64,000 bases of DNA from Paenibacillus_AQ nitricinens (GCF_052056485.1 NZ_CP183948.1:4526001-4590000); one strand, 5' to 3'. Positions 18,170 through 27,711 are shown, numbered from the stretch's first letter. The notes: a model not told the origin generated them from the letters alone. Translations and numbers: made by a program.

Positions 18170-19417
18170 ATGAGTGAAGTTGTCAATAAAGCAAAATTAG
18201 CCAAAGAAACCACCGGAATATTAGCTAGTCTAACAACTGGCCAAAAAAATGAAGCACTCCTAATTATGGCTGATGCACTACGCCGTGAAGCTCCCGCCAT
18301 TATCGAAGCCAACGTGGAGGATCTGGAACGAGGAAGACTTAACGGGACCCCTGAGTCCATGCTTGACCGTCTCGCGTTAGATGTAAGCCGAATTAACGGC
18401 ATTGCTGAAGGTCTGCAACAAATCGCAGTATTACCTGATCCTATCGGTGATACACTAGAAAGCATAGAACGCCCTAACGGCCTTAGCATCCAGAAGCTTC
18501 GCGTTCCGCTTGGTGTGATCGGCATTATCTATGAAGCACGTCCAAATGTGACTGTAGATGCTGCTGGTCTATGTCTCAAGACAGGCAACGCCGTAGTGCT
18601 GCGCGGTGGCTCCTCTGCCCTATCCTCCAACCGTAAGATTGTCGAGGTTCTGCACAGCGCTCTTGCTGAGACCTCAATGCCACCTAATGCCCTTCAGCTG
18701 ATTGAAGACCCTAATCGTTCTTCGGTAGATGAAATGCTAAAGCTGAACGGACTTTTGGATGTGATCATTCCACGCGGAGGCAGCTCACTTATTCAAAATG
18801 TAGTGCTTAACGCAACAGTACCCGTCATTGAAACGGGAGCAGGCATCTGCCATACCTATCTCGATGCAAGTGCCTTGCCAGAAATGGCAAAGAACATAAG
18901 CTTGAATGCCAAAGCACAGCGACCTTCAGTATGTAATTCTATGGAGACACTGCTCGTTCATCGGGATTACGCAAACGAGTATCTGCTTTCTTTGGCCGAA
19001 GCTTTCCGTGATGTTAATGTTGAATTGCGTGGCTGTCAGGAAACATTATCCTTTGTCCCATGGGCATTACCTGCAACCTTAGAAGACTATGCCACAGAAT
19101 ATAACGATTATATCTTGAATATCAAAATTGTCAGCAATTTGGACGAAGCCATGTTGCATGTTGCTAAGTATGGAACAAAACATTCGGAATGCATCGTAAC
19201 AGAAGATCAAGGAAATGCTGCACGCTTCTTACAAGAAATTGATGCTGCGGCTGTTTATCACAATGCCTCAACCCGTTTCACAGATGGCTTTGAATTTGGA
19301 TTCGGTGCAGAGATCGGCATTAGTACACAGAAACTACATGCCCGTGGACCGATGGGTCTGCCTGCCCTTACTTCAACTAAGTATAAGATTTACGGAACAG
19401 GTCAAATTCGGGGTTAG
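18170..19417 (+). CDS. proA: Glutamate-5-semialdehyde dehydrogenase (gamma-glutamyl phosphate reductase)
   Basis: NADPH-dependent reduction of gamma-glutamyl phosphate, the second step of proline synthesis. It is 415 residues, normal length, in the aldehyde-dehydrogenase fold, with VPLGVIGIIYEARPNVTVDAA and the active-site cysteine in AQRPSVCNSMETLLVH. It starts 36 bases after proB behind AAGGAGG. Confidence 0.97.
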   Translation: MSEVVNKAKLAKETTGILASLTTGQKNEALLIMADALRREAPAIIEANVEDLERGRLNGTPESMLDRLALDVSRINGIAEGLQQIAVLPDPIGDTLESIERPNGLSIQKLRVPLGVIGIIYEARPNVTVDAAGLCLKTGNAVVLRGGSSALSSNRKIVEVLHSALAETSMPPNALQLIEDPNRSSVDEMLKLNGLLDVIIPRGGSSLIQNVVLNATVPVIETGAGICHTYLDASALPEMAKNISLNAKAQRPSVCNSMETLLVHRDYANEYLLSLAEAFRDVNVELRGCQETLSFVPWALPATLEDYATEYNDYILNIKIVSNLDEAMLHVAKYGTKHSECIVTEDQGNAARFLQEIDAAAVYHNASTRFTDGFEFGFGAEIGISTQKLHARGPMGLPALTSTKYKIYGTGQIRG

Positions 19418-19466
19418 TGTCCACGCTTCTGTTTTCAATCTCACAACTTTTAGGAGGATTTTAGCC

Positions 19467-20336
19467 ATGTGTCAGCAACCTTCCATTCCACTTATGAATC
19501 ATAATATTGTATTTTATGGCGCAGGCTCCATGGCAGAAGCCATCGTTCGCGGGATGATTAGCCGCAGTATCGTGAAATCCGATCATGTTATTATGCTTAA
19601 TCGCAGCAGTAGTGAACGCCTGGCAGAATTAAGAAGCCGATACGGTGTAATGGGTACAAATGATCCTGAGCAAAAAATAGATTATCTAAAGAATTCACCA
19701 GTAATCGTGTTAGCTATGAAACCAAAAGACGCTGCAGAAGCGCTACGAGGAATAGGTCCTCTTCTTTCTCCTGATCAGATCATAGTCTCTGTAATCGCTG
19801 GATTGTCTATTCGAACGATGCAAGGACTGCTTGGCAAAGAGCAACCTATCGTCCGTACAATGCCGAATACTTCCAGTTCCATTGGTCTCGGGGCCACTGG
19901 CATAGCCTTCTCCAAAGAAGTCGATGAGAAAGGCCGACGCCTTGCACTCAACATCTTTGAAGCTGTTGGACTTACAACCGTCATTGATGAAGAACGCATG
20001 GAAACCTTGACAGGTATCTCCGGCAGTGGACCTGCCTATATTTATTACATGATGGAAGCAATGATCGCCGCAGGTATCCGTGGTGGATTGCCGCTTGAAC
20101 AAAGCACACAGCTAACTGTCCAAACAGTGCTAGGTGCTGCCAGAATGGTACAACAAACGGGTGAGGAGCCAGCTGCACTTCGTAAGAAGGTCACATCCCC
20201 GAATGGCTCTACACAAGCAGCAATAGAAGTGCTGGAGCACGGAGAATTCTTTGAAACTGTCATTGCGGCAGTCAACCGATGTGCCGAACGTTCCCGCGAA
20301 ATGGGCGCGGCGCTTGAAAAAGAGCTGCATTCGTAA
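19467..20336 (+). CDS. proC: Pyrroline-5-carboxylate reductase
   Basis: Last step of proline synthesis. About 289 residues with an N-terminal Rossmann fold (IVFYGAGSMAEAIVRGM) and the C-terminal P5CR signature GISGSGPAYIYYMMEAM. The frame runs open upstream into proA, but the ATG at 19467 has TAGGAGGA ahead of it and gives a normal length. It completes proBAC and is followed by a strong terminator. Confidence 0.96.
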   Translation: MCQQPSIPLMNHNIVFYGAGSMAEAIVRGMISRSIVKSDHVIMLNRSSSERLAELRSRYGVMGTNDPEQKIDYLKNSPVIVLAMKPKDAAEALRGIGPLLSPDQIIVSVIAGLSIRTMQGLLGKEQPIVRTMPNTSSSIGLGATGIAFSKEVDEKGRRLALNIFEAVGLTTVIDEERMETLTGISGSGPAYIYYMMEAMIAAGIRGGLPLEQSTQLTVQTVLGAARMVQQTGEEPAALRKKVTSPNGSTQAAIEVLEHGEFFETVIAAVNRCAERSREMGAALEKELHS

Positions 20337-20356
20337 CCTAAAATTCCTTATCTTTC

Positions 20357-20405
20357 AAAAAAGATCGCATCCCAGACCAACTTGGTCAGGAAGCGATCTT
20401 TTTTT
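20357..20405. terminator. Bidirectional terminator between proC and the sigma operon
   Basis: AAGATCGC ... GCGATCTT with inner ACCAA/TTGGT pairing, T tract on the plus strand and A tract (T on minus) on the other side. It serves convergent proC and the 20416 gene. Confidence 0.9.
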
Positions 20406-20415
20406 GAAGTTAAGG

Positions 20416-21147
20416 CTATGATTTGCCCGATACGACATTTCCATAAGTATCTCGAACAATCACTTTAACATTAGCCGGAGCCCCAACAGTCACGTCAAGG
20501 TTGTTCCCAGAATTATCAAATAGCAGATCTCTAGGCGTTTCCCCTAAAATGATGTATAGCGTATTCCCAACATGCTTAGTTTGAAGCAGCTGTTGCTCTT
20601 GTGCTTCTTGCAGCTTCCCTTTATTTGAAGAATAACTTCCAAATACATTCAGCACGTTTCCACCCGTTTGATCCACTTTAATTCCATATGGCTCAGCAGC
20701 TTGAATAATGATGGTACTAACGCCTTCTGGAACGGCTCCTTTCCAATCTGGCAAGACGTAACTTTCTTCCACAGCTGAAATGGTACGGCGAAATTCCTGT
20801 GTTAATCCTAAAGAACTAAATCCCGCAAAAACCAAACAACATACAGCTATAAACCCTACGAACAGAACGCTTAGCACATCATAATACATTTTTCCTTTTC
20901 CACGAAACCATAAAGTGTATATTACAATTTCTAAGCCTAATAATATAAAAATGATCGGCCACCAAGCTAACGTCGTCTCGAAAACTTCTGCGCCCCTCCA
21001 CTGCGAGACCATTATTAGTGCTCCCAGAAATAAAAGGCTCAGTCCCATCGACAACGTTCCTACGCGCCAGCGTCTTGATTTATCTTCAGTGACTGGATAC
21101 TCACTTGTAACAATGACTCCCTGCTGTAATTCTGTCGGGCTATTCAA
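20416..21147 (-). CDS. Membrane protein of unknown function, LiaF-like layout
   Basis: 243-residue protein with three hydrophobic segments (about residues 30-50, 60-77 and 88-110) and a C-terminal, probably extracytoplasmic, beta-rich domain ending VGAPANVKVIVRDTYGNVVS, which resembles the adhesin-like strand repeats of LiaF/DUF4097 proteins. Its start overlaps the preceding gene by four bases (ATGA), so it is the last gene of the sigma operon. A role in sensing envelope stress is suggested by layout and context only. Confidence 0.75.
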   Translation of the reverse strand: MNSPTELQQGVIVTSEYPVTEDKSRRWRVGTLSMGLSLLFLGALIMVSQWRGAEVFETTLAWWPIIFILLGLEIVIYTLWFRGKGKMYYDVLSVLFVGFIAVCCLVFAGFSSLGLTQEFRRTISAVEESYVLPDWKGAVPEGVSTIIIQAAEPYGIKVDQTGGNVLNVFGSYSSNKGKLQEAQEQQLLQTKHVGNTLYIILGETPRDLLFDNSGNNLDVTVGAPANVKVIVRDTYGNVVSGKS

Positions 21148-22247
21148 GAATGACCACCTGTCCCTTTTCTCCCTTTATTGTTCTTGCTTCCCGCCATCAG
21201 CTTCAAACCACCGCCAATTAATAGCACAGATACGATAAATGTCCTGAAATATTCATTGACAATATACTCCAAATGCCATTCAGGAAATTTGATATCAAGC
21301 GCAGGAACTGCGACATTCACTACAATGTAATACAGTCCTAGACACAACAATGCAGCTCCAAGCCACCCTTGATGATTTAAGAATCCTTCGATAACTGGCT
21401 TATCCTGCAAGGGCTCCCGACCATGTCGGCTGACAAGCTGTAAGCCATCGAACAAACTGTAGAACCAAATGACTGGGATCAGGAAGAAGAGCAATGTTAA
21501 TCGCAGTAGATCCATGACATAAATACTTCCCAGGAATAGCAGCATGAGCTGTAAACCTCTTTTTTGCAGCCCTAGATACATTTGTCCAGCACCTGGAAAA
21601 GCAGAAAGCAGCGTTGCCAAAACTTTGCTGCGGCGCCCCTCCTCACGACCTGCCTCCATCTCTTCGAATAAAGTCCGATCTACCATCTCTTCTCCAGCTT
21701 GCTTGCGATGGATTAACTGAACCGCATCAAACATGCAATACAACCAGATAACGGGTAATACGCCAAACAAGAGAAGAAAAGCGTCACTAGACGTAATTCC
21801 AGCCAGGAATAACATCACGGTCATAAAACCGAAGAAAGAAATGAGGAAGGATAACCCTCGCTGCATCAGCCCCATATGAAAATGACCTAATCCTGGAATG
21901 AACGATAATAAGATTACATGGACACGCTCATTATCCGCAGTTTTAACGGGCACCGAAATAAAATCAACCCTCGATCCATCTGGAGCCATCGCCGGAGCAG
22001 GCATTTGCAGCATTTTTACCACCAGATGCACCATAGAAACTGTCCCAATAAGTAGGAACCCCATCACACCCATTATTAAAATATCCTCAGCGCCTTCAGC
22101 CACAGCTATCAAGAATGACATAAATAAGATGCCAAAGCTTAACAGAAGATAAACAATGCCTTGTGGACGTTTTCCGATATAATAATGACCTGCTCCAGGA
22201 ATCAAATTAAGAAAAAAGGCCTTTAATTTACTACGCTGCTGTTGCAT
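21144..22247 (-). CDS. Polytopic membrane protein with three internal repeats
   Basis: 367-residue protein built from three copies of one membrane unit, recognisable by FLNLIPGAGHYYIGKRPQGI (start), LSFIPGLGHFHMGLMQRGL (about residue 112) and LSAFPGAGQMYLGLQKRGL (about residue 212). Each is followed by two or three hydrophobic segments and a F/L-D-x-x-Q-L motif. A fourth membrane block closes the protein. The G-x-G-x-x-Y/H-x-G pattern recalls TM2/DUF5683 small membrane domains. Function unknown; it is encoded between the probable anti-sigma factor and a LiaF-like protein, so I infer a part in the same signalling unit. Confidence 0.75.
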   Translation of the reverse strand: MQQQRSKLKAFFLNLIPGAGHYYIGKRPQGIVYLLLSFGILFMSFLIAVAEGAEDILIMGVMGFLLIGTVSMVHLVVKMLQMPAPAMAPDGSRVDFISVPVKTADNERVHVILLSFIPGLGHFHMGLMQRGLSFLISFFGFMTVMLFLAGITSSDAFLLLFGVLPVIWLYCMFDAVQLIHRKQAGEEMVDRTLFEEMEAGREEGRRSKVLATLLSAFPGAGQMYLGLQKRGLQLMLLFLGSIYVMDLLRLTLLFFLIPVIWFYSLFDGLQLVSRHGREPLQDKPVIEGFLNHQGWLGAALLCLGLYYIVVNVAVPALDIKFPEWHLEYIVNEYFRTFIVSVLLIGGGLKLMAGSKNNKGRKGTGGHS

Positions 22248-22265
22248 GTTTCATTTCTCCTCTCA

Positions 22266-22760
22266 TCACTTTCTGTTGCCCATTAGCTGATCCAACCATC
22301 CGCTAGTTGCCTGTATGACTTGCTCGCTAAATGACGGTAAATTATCTTTTTTAGGGATCATAAGCTCCATTTGACCTGTGTGCAGCTTATCAAACATGCC
22401 AGAGGACATGATCAACAGCGTAAGTGACGCGGCAACAGCATAATGAAAGATTGTTTTTTCATACCAGCGATATCGCCGTCCACCTTCTTCAACCGCCACT
22501 TGTTCCACTAATGCTGAAGATTCCGCCATTGGTTTAACCCATGCTCCCATAATTCTCTCTGTAAAAGCAGACGAATTCTCCAATGAAGGCAGTTCCTCTT
22601 GTAGCTCATCCAACATTTCCATATATGAAGTAAGACTTTCTTCATCTTCCAGCAGTAACTGTTCCCAATCTTCTCTCATCGCCTCTTCCATATGACCTTC
22701 AATATAAGCTTTTGCTTGTTCCCGTTGGATTGGATCGTCTCCATGCTTCATCATAGCCAT
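22266..22760 (-). CDS. Probable anti-sigma factor
   Basis: 164-residue single-pass membrane protein: acidic cytoplasmic N-terminal half (about 1-95), one membrane segment (FHYAVAASLTLLIMSSGMF) and a short outer tail of about 40 residues. It lacks the His-Cys zinc motif of ZAS anti-sigma factors. The ATG at 22760 overlaps the sigma gene stop by ten bases; an upstream in-frame ATG (22790) is less likely because the binding site lies behind it. Position, topology and translational coupling support the call; no sequence motif proves it. Confidence 0.7.
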   Translation of the reverse strand: MAMMKHGDDPIQREQAKAYIEGHMEEAMREDWEQLLLEDEESLTSYMEMLDELQEELPSLENSSAFTERIMGAWVKPMAESSALVEQVAVEEGGRRYRWYEKTIFHYAVAASLTLLIMSSGMFDKLHTGQMELMIPKKDNLPSFSEQVIQATSGWLDQLMGNRK

Positions 22761-23299
22761 TCGTCCTCCTTCCAATGATTTCGAATCCATTGTCTTGCCC
22801 TATATAATCTGGACTCTACCGTCTTCAGGCTAATTCCCTGCTCTGCAGCAATCTGATCATATTTTTTATGTTCCAGATAATAAGCCACCATAATTTCACG
22901 ATGAGTTTCAGGCAGGCTATTGATTTCACCAAGCAGCCGATCCATCCGATCACGGCGTATAACACCTGACAACACATCCTCCTCGTTGGAAGCGGTCTGG
23001 CTCAGTACAAGCTCATAGTCAACGGGTAGTTCTCTGAGTCGATCACGTTTACGCTTAGCATCTATTGCCTTATTTAAGGCGATCCGTGTAATCCATGACT
23101 TCAAGCCTTGATAACGGTAGTCAGGGAGAGATTTGTACATCTGTAAAAAAGCTTCCTGAGCAGCATCTTCAGCCATCCTGACATCGCGTAATACAGAATA
23201 AGTAACTTTGTATATTTGCTGACTGTATGTATTCACAAATTGGCGGAAGGCCTCTTCGTCTCCTTGGCAAATTCGCTTGATCAATAACTCATCTTCAAT
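22751..23299 (-). CDS. ECF sigma factor with apparent AUU start
   Basis: RNA polymerase ECF sigma factor, about 182 residues. Region 2 is visible (EEAFRQFVNTYSQQIYKV ... AEDAAQEAFLQMYKSL), and region 4 carries LPETHREIMVAYYLEHKKYDQIA with EQGISLKTVESRLYRARQ as helix-turn-helix. The reading frame has no ATG, GTG or suitable TTG where the family begins. An ATT at 23299, eight bases after AGGAGG, starts the conserved sequence x-I/T-EDELLI. The frame continues upstream through the dnaD terminator into dnaD, which argues against a distal start. The first downstream in-frame TTG (ELL position) is too far from the binding site. Confidence 0.85.
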   Translation of the reverse strand: MEDELLIKRICQGDEEAFRQFVNTYSQQIYKVTYSVLRDVRMAEDAAQEAFLQMYKSLPDYRYQGLKSWITRIALNKAIDAKRKRDRLRELPVDYELVLSQTASNEEDVLSGVIRRDRMDRLLGEINSLPETHREIMVAYYLEHKKYDQIAAEQGISLKTVESRLYRARQWIRNHWKEDEWL

Positions 23300-23371
23300 G
23301 ACTCTCCCCTCCTTCCCACAGCAATAGACGCTCTCAATTATAACTACCCCTGCACTTTTTTTATAAAAAAT

Positions 23372-23420
23372 TAAAAAGAACCGTACTGACTTTAGCGATG
23401 GGCTAAAGCAATACAGTTCT
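23372..23420 (-). terminator. Intrinsic terminator of dnaD
   Basis: GAACTGTATTGCTTTAGC pairs with GCTAAAGTCAGTACGGTTC (a few mismatches) followed by TTTTT and a second T run. It separates dnaD from the sigma operon. Confidence 0.85.
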
Positions 23421-23432
23421 CTCCAAAATGAT

Positions 23433-24182
23433 CTATCTTCCGCCATTGCGGAACTTTTGTGTATAGTCCTTAACATCCTGAGCGTTCTTGACCCGGTTAC
23501 GGGCCCATTCCAGCAATATTCGATCAATATAACGGAAATGAACCTTTCCAGCAAATACAGATTCCTTCAGTGCTAACAGAATCAGCTCCTCGGGATACCG
23601 GTCTTGATCCACCCAACTAGATATCGTCTCACACTCCATCGGAGATAACGGACGACCGAATTCCTTTTCGAAAATACTGAACAGATTCCGGCTTTCCTCT
23701 TCAGCTCCAAGTTGAGAAGGAGATGAGGGAGGCGTTCCGAATCCGCCCCCTGAAGCAGCCCGCGGTGCCGACGTTGCATAGCCACCTGCGTGCTTATCTT
23801 GCTCATGTTCTTGAACAACTGTCGCTAGATAAGCACCAAGCTTTCCGTATAACCCTGAGAAATTGTAGCGTTCATAATGGATGTCTCTTAGCTCATCGTT
23901 GTCTCCATCGATGCTAATAAAACCTTCCTTCATAAGCTTCTGCAATTCTCCTGCTAGAACAGAAATGCTACGGCCTGTTACAACCTGAAGCTCCTCAAGA
24001 GAAGGGAAATCAATCCCTTCCACCTGCCTGAAAGAAAGCAGATGTATCAGCAGCATCGCTTCACTTCCGCTTAAATTGAGCTTCCGGTAATACTTCAGTA
24101 ATGCGTAAGGTATGACGGCCATTCCGTTCTCCAGACCGAAGGAGACGCCTTCGCCCCAGGTACTCCATCCTTTGCCGTCCAT
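23433..24182 (-). CDS. dnaD: DnaD-domain replication initiation protein
   Basis: 249-residue DnaD-like protein: N-terminal winged-helix oligomerisation domain (about 20-120, with LNLSGSEAMLLIHLLSFRQ), a Gly/Ser/Pro linker, and a C-terminal DnaB2 domain (about 165-235) with FGRPLSPMECETISSWVDQ and the YIDRILLEW motif that contacts DNA and DnaA partners. It helps load helicase at oriC and PriA sites. The order asnS-dnaD is conserved with B. subtilis. Confidence 0.93.
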   Translation of the reverse strand: MDGKGWSTWGEGVSFGLENGMAVIPYALLKYYRKLNLSGSEAMLLIHLLSFRQVEGIDFPSLEELQVVTGRSISVLAGELQKLMKEGFISIDGDNDELRDIHYERYNFSGLYGKLGAYLATVVQEHEQDKHAGGYATSAPRAASGGGFGTPPSSPSQLGAEEESRNLFSIFEKEFGRPLSPMECETISSWVDQDRYPEELILLALKESVFAGKVHFRYIDRILLEWARNRVKNAQDVKDYTQKFRNGGR

Positions 24183-24205
24183 GAACGTCCCCCTTTAAAT
24201 ATAAA

Positions 24206-25504
24206 TTATGGGTAGAGACGGTACAGTGTACGCGGGAATGGAATAGTCTCACGTACATGGTCAAGACCACAGATCCATGCTACAGTACGCTCAAGTCCAA
24301 GTCCAAAACCAGAGTGAGGTACTGATCCGTAAGTACGCAGATCCATGTACCATTTGTAAGAGTCCATTGACAAGTTATGCTCTTTATAACGCTCTTCAAG
24401 CAGTGCAGGATCATCGATCCGCTGAGAACCACCAATAATCTCACCGTAGCCTTCTGGAGCGATCATATCCGCACACAGCACGACTTCCGGACGATTTGGA
24501 TCTGGCTTCATGTAGAACGCTTTGAAAGAAGCAGGGTAATGAGTGATAAATACAGGTTTATCGTATGCTTCTGCGATTGCTGTTTCGTGTGGTGCACCGA
24601 AATCATCGCCCCAAGCGATATCTTCAAAGCCTTTATCGTTCAAGAACTTAATTGCATCGTCATAAGTAATACGTGGGAATGGGGCTTTAATATTCTCCAG
24701 TTTGGAAATATCGCGACCTACCGTTTCCAACTCTGCACGGCAATTCTTCAATACGGATTGCACTACGAAGCTAATGAACTCTTCCTGAACTTTCAAGCTT
24801 TCTTCGTGATCTGTAAAAGCCATTTCTGGCTCGATCATCCAGAACTCGATTAAGTGGCGGCGAGTCTTTGATTTCTCCGCACGGAAAGTGGGTCCAAAGG
24901 AATAGACACGGCCCAGGGCCATTGCCGCAGCTTCCATATACAACTGTCCGCTTTGTGTTAGATAGGCATCCTCATCGAAGTACTTCGTGTGGAACAAGTT
25001 AGTAGTTCCTTCAGCTGACGTTGGCGTCAGAATCGGAGGATCCACCTTTGTAAATCCACTCTCGTTGAAGAACTGTTGAATTGCACGAATAATTTCCGCG
25101 CGAATTACCAGAACAGCCCGTTGCTTCGAGGCACGTAGCCAGAGGTGACGGTGATCCATCAAGAAATCTACGCCATGCTCTTTCGGAGTAATTGGATAAT
25201 TCTCTGTAAGATGCAGGACTTCAATTCCAGTTACAGTCATTTCAAAACCTGATTGACTGCGAGGTTCCTCGCGAATAATTCCGGTCACATACAAAGAACT
25301 TTCTTGTGTGAGGCTCTTAGCTGCATCCCATACCTCTTCAGGTACTTCAGATTTCACTACAACTCCCTGAATATAACCTGTACCATCACGAAGCTGCAGG
25401 AACTGAATTTTACCACTGGAGCGCTTGTTGTTTACCCAACAACCGATAACAACACTCTCTCCAACATGTTCATTCACGTTCTTAATTACACTCTTGTTAG
25501 CCAT
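24206..25504 (-). CDS. asnS: Asparaginyl-tRNA synthetase
   Basis: Class II synthetase of 432 residues charging tRNA-Asn. An N-terminal OB-fold anticodon domain (about 1-110) precedes the class II catalytic core with motif 2 (TFRAEKSKTRRHLIEFWMIE) and motif 3 (GFGLGLERTVAWICG). It begins with MANKSVIKNV behind GGAGAG. No T-box precedes it. In B. subtilis the upstream neighbour would be aspB; here it is ackA. Confidence 0.97.
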   Translation of the reverse strand: MANKSVIKNVNEHVGESVVIGCWVNNKRSSGKIQFLQLRDGTGYIQGVVVKSEVPEEVWDAAKSLTQESSLYVTGIIREEPRSQSGFEMTVTGIEVLHLTENYPITPKEHGVDFLMDHRHLWLRASKQRAVLVIRAEIIRAIQQFFNESGFTKVDPPILTPTSAEGTTNLFHTKYFDEDAYLTQSGQLYMEAAAMALGRVYSFGPTFRAEKSKTRRHLIEFWMIEPEMAFTDHEESLKVQEEFISFVVQSVLKNCRAELETVGRDISKLENIKAPFPRITYDDAIKFLNDKGFEDIAWGDDFGAPHETAIAEAYDKPVFITHYPASFKAFYMKPDPNRPEVVLCADMIAPEGYGEIIGGSQRIDDPALLEERYKEHNLSMDSYKWYMDLRTYGSVPHSGFGLGLERTVAWICGLDHVRETIPFPRTLYRLYP

Positions 25505-25525
25505 GCCTTCAATCTCTCCTCTAAT

Positions 25526-26734
25526 TTAGCCGTTAATTCCTTGCACAATACGGTGTGTATCACGTGCAATGACAAGTTCTTCGTTTGTCGGAACTACTAG
25601 CACTTGTACCTTAGAATCTACCGTAGAGATACGACGTGGATCGCCGGAACGAACTTTGTTAGCTTCAGCATCCAACTCAATACCCAAGAAAGTAAGGTTA
25701 TTTAGCAGTTTCTCACGAAGCAATGAAGCATTTTCACCAACACCGGCAGTAAATATGATCGCATCTACACCGTTCATCGCAGCCGTATATGAACCGATAT
25801 ACTTGCGCAAGCGGTACTCATACATTTCAAAAGCTAGCGTGGAATTAGGCTCACCTTTTTCCATACCATCAATAATATCACGCATGTCACTGCTTACGCC
25901 CGAAATGGCTAAGAGACCACTATGTTTATTCAACATGGAGTTCACTTCACCTACGGACAATTCTTCCTTGTTCATCACGTAAGGGACAATTGCTGGGTCA
26001 AGATCACCACTACGAGTACCCATCATCAAACCTTCCAGAGGGGTCATACCCATGGAAGTATCCACGGACACTCCACCTTGAACTGCAGTTACACTACCGC
26101 CGTTACCAATATGACAAGTAATGATCTTCAGATCTTCCAGCGGACGCTCCAAGTACTCCGCAGCAGCCTTGCTTACGAAGTCGTGTGATGTACCGTGTGC
26201 GCCATAACGACGAACTTTATATTTATTGTACAGTACTCTAGGAATAGCGTACATATAAGCTTTTTCAGGCATAGTTTGGTGGAATGCAGTATCGAATACA
26301 ACAACCTGCGGTACACCCGGCATATTTACTTCAGAAGCCGTAATCCCCATCATTGCTGCCGGGTTATGCAGTGGTGCAAGGTCAAACAATTGACGAATTT
26401 TCGTTTTTGCGTCAGCATCCACAAGAGCGGAGGCCTTGAAGAACTCACCACCATGTACTACACGGTGACCTACAGCATCAATTTCTTTAATGGATTCAAT
26501 AACACCATGCTCTTTGTCTGTAAGACAGGCAATGACTTTACGGATTGCAGTATTATGTTCCAGAATTTCGCTTACTTCTGTCACTTCCGCTTTGCCAGTC
26601 GGTTTATGATTCAGAATGGAGGAATCCATTCCAATACGTTCAACCAGACCTTTAGCCAAAACCGATTCATCAGTCATGTTATACAGCTGATATTTCAATG
26701 AAGAACTACCTGAGTTAATAACTAGAATATTCAT
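25526..26734 (-). CDS. ackA: Acetate kinase
   Basis: Interconverts acetyl phosphate plus ADP and acetate plus ATP. It is 402 residues, normal length, with the ASKHA-fold signatures MNILVINSGSSSLKYQLY at the N-terminus, HRVVHGG, and ITCHIGNGGSVTAV in the middle. Its start overlaps the end of hbd by four bases, so the two are translated from one transcript. pta is not in the window. Confidence 0.97.
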   Translation of the reverse strand: MNILVINSGSSSLKYQLYNMTDESVLAKGLVERIGMDSSILNHKPTGKAEVTEVSEILEHNTAIRKVIACLTDKEHGVIESIKEIDAVGHRVVHGGEFFKASALVDADAKTKIRQLFDLAPLHNPAAMMGITASEVNMPGVPQVVVFDTAFHQTMPEKAYMYAIPRVLYNKYKVRRYGAHGTSHDFVSKAAAEYLERPLEDLKIITCHIGNGGSVTAVQGGVSVDTSMGMTPLEGLMMGTRSGDLDPAIVPYVMNKEELSVGEVNSMLNKHSGLLAISGVSSDMRDIIDGMEKGEPNSTLAFEMYEYRLRKYIGSYTAAMNGVDAIIFTAGVGENASLLREKLLNNLTFLGIELDAEANKVRSGDPRRISTVDSKVQVLVVPTNEELVIARDTHRIVQGING

Positions 26735-27603
26735 ACACGGTCACCATCCTTGTCGTACTTGAAGAAGCCTTCTCCTGATTTCATACCCAGTTGTCCTGCA
26801 CGTACCATCTTTTTAAGAATAGTAGAAGGACGGTATTTCAGTTCTCCGTATTCACGGAACATATTTTCGAGTGCAGCAAGTACCGAATCCAGGCCGAATC
26901 TGTCAGCCATTTCAAGCGGTCCATATTGGAATTGATAACCAATACGCATAGCATCGTCAATATCCTGTGCAGAGGCAACGCCTTCTTGCAGCACATGCAT
27001 AGCTTCATTGATGAACAAGCAAATGAGGCGTGATGTTACAAATCCTGGGGATTCATAAATCATTACACCTTTTTTCTCAACAATCTCATCAACAAAGGCT
27101 TTTGTATCTTCAAAAGTAGCATCTGAGGTTTTCAGACCGCGTACAATTTCAACAAGATCTACTTTAGCTACAGGATATATGAAATGCATACCGATAACGC
27201 GTTCCGGATACATTGTAGAACTTGCAAGTTCAGTCAAGCTAAGTGTTGACGTATTGCTGGCAAGAATAATGTGGTTTGGACATACTTGATCCAGTTGATT
27301 CAAAATCTTTTTCTTTTCTTCCAAATCCTCAACGATTGTTTCGATAACCATGTCACAAGAGCTAAGCTCCGCGAAATGTGTCACTTTTTGAATGCGGCTA
27401 AGAATCAACTTCTTCTCAGCTTGAGTGATCGCCCATTTCTCCAGTTGCTTATCTAGACTTGTCTCGATCATTTCGTAAGAGTAGTCCAGTTTCTCTGCGG
27501 TTTTCTCCACCAGCAATACATCCAGGCCTTTGGCTGCTAACATTTCAGCAATACCTTGTCCCATTGTGCCACCGCCGATGACACCTATTTTTTTGAAATT
27601 CAT
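26731..27603 (-). CDS. 3-hydroxybutyryl-CoA dehydrogenase
   Basis: NAD-dependent 3-hydroxyacyl-CoA dehydrogenase of the short bacterial Hbd/MmgB type, 290 residues. Visible are the Rossmann loop IGVIGGGTMGQGIAEMLA, the catalytic region VIGMHFIYPVAKVDLVEIV with its His, and the C-terminal domain FQYGPLEMADRFGLD. It interconverts acetoacetyl-CoA and 3-hydroxybutyryl-CoA in butyrate, PHB or fatty-acid metabolism. First gene of an hbd-ackA pair. Confidence 0.93.
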   Translation of the reverse strand: MNFKKIGVIGGGTMGQGIAEMLAAKGLDVLLVEKTAEKLDYSYEMIETSLDKQLEKWAITQAEKKLILSRIQKVTHFAELSSCDMVIETIVEDLEEKKKILNQLDQVCPNHIILASNTSTLSLTELASSTMYPERVIGMHFIYPVAKVDLVEIVRGLKTSDATFEDTKAFVDEIVEKKGVMIYESPGFVTSRLICLFINEAMHVLQEGVASAQDIDDAMRIGYQFQYGPLEMADRFGLDSVLAALENMFREYGELKYRPSTILKKMVRAGQLGMKSGEGFFKYDKDGDRV

Positions 27604-27711
27604 AAAAAAGTCTCCATCCTTTCAGGTATCTATACTTTTGTATTGTACCTTGTCTGTCGCAAAAATTTATAAAGCCCGACATATAATGATATCTTAGCAT
27701 GCCTGAAAAGT

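Noticed and set aside
24190..25600. T-box in front of asnS
   Set aside because: asnS follows ackA after 21 bases; no T-box sequence or terminator is present there.
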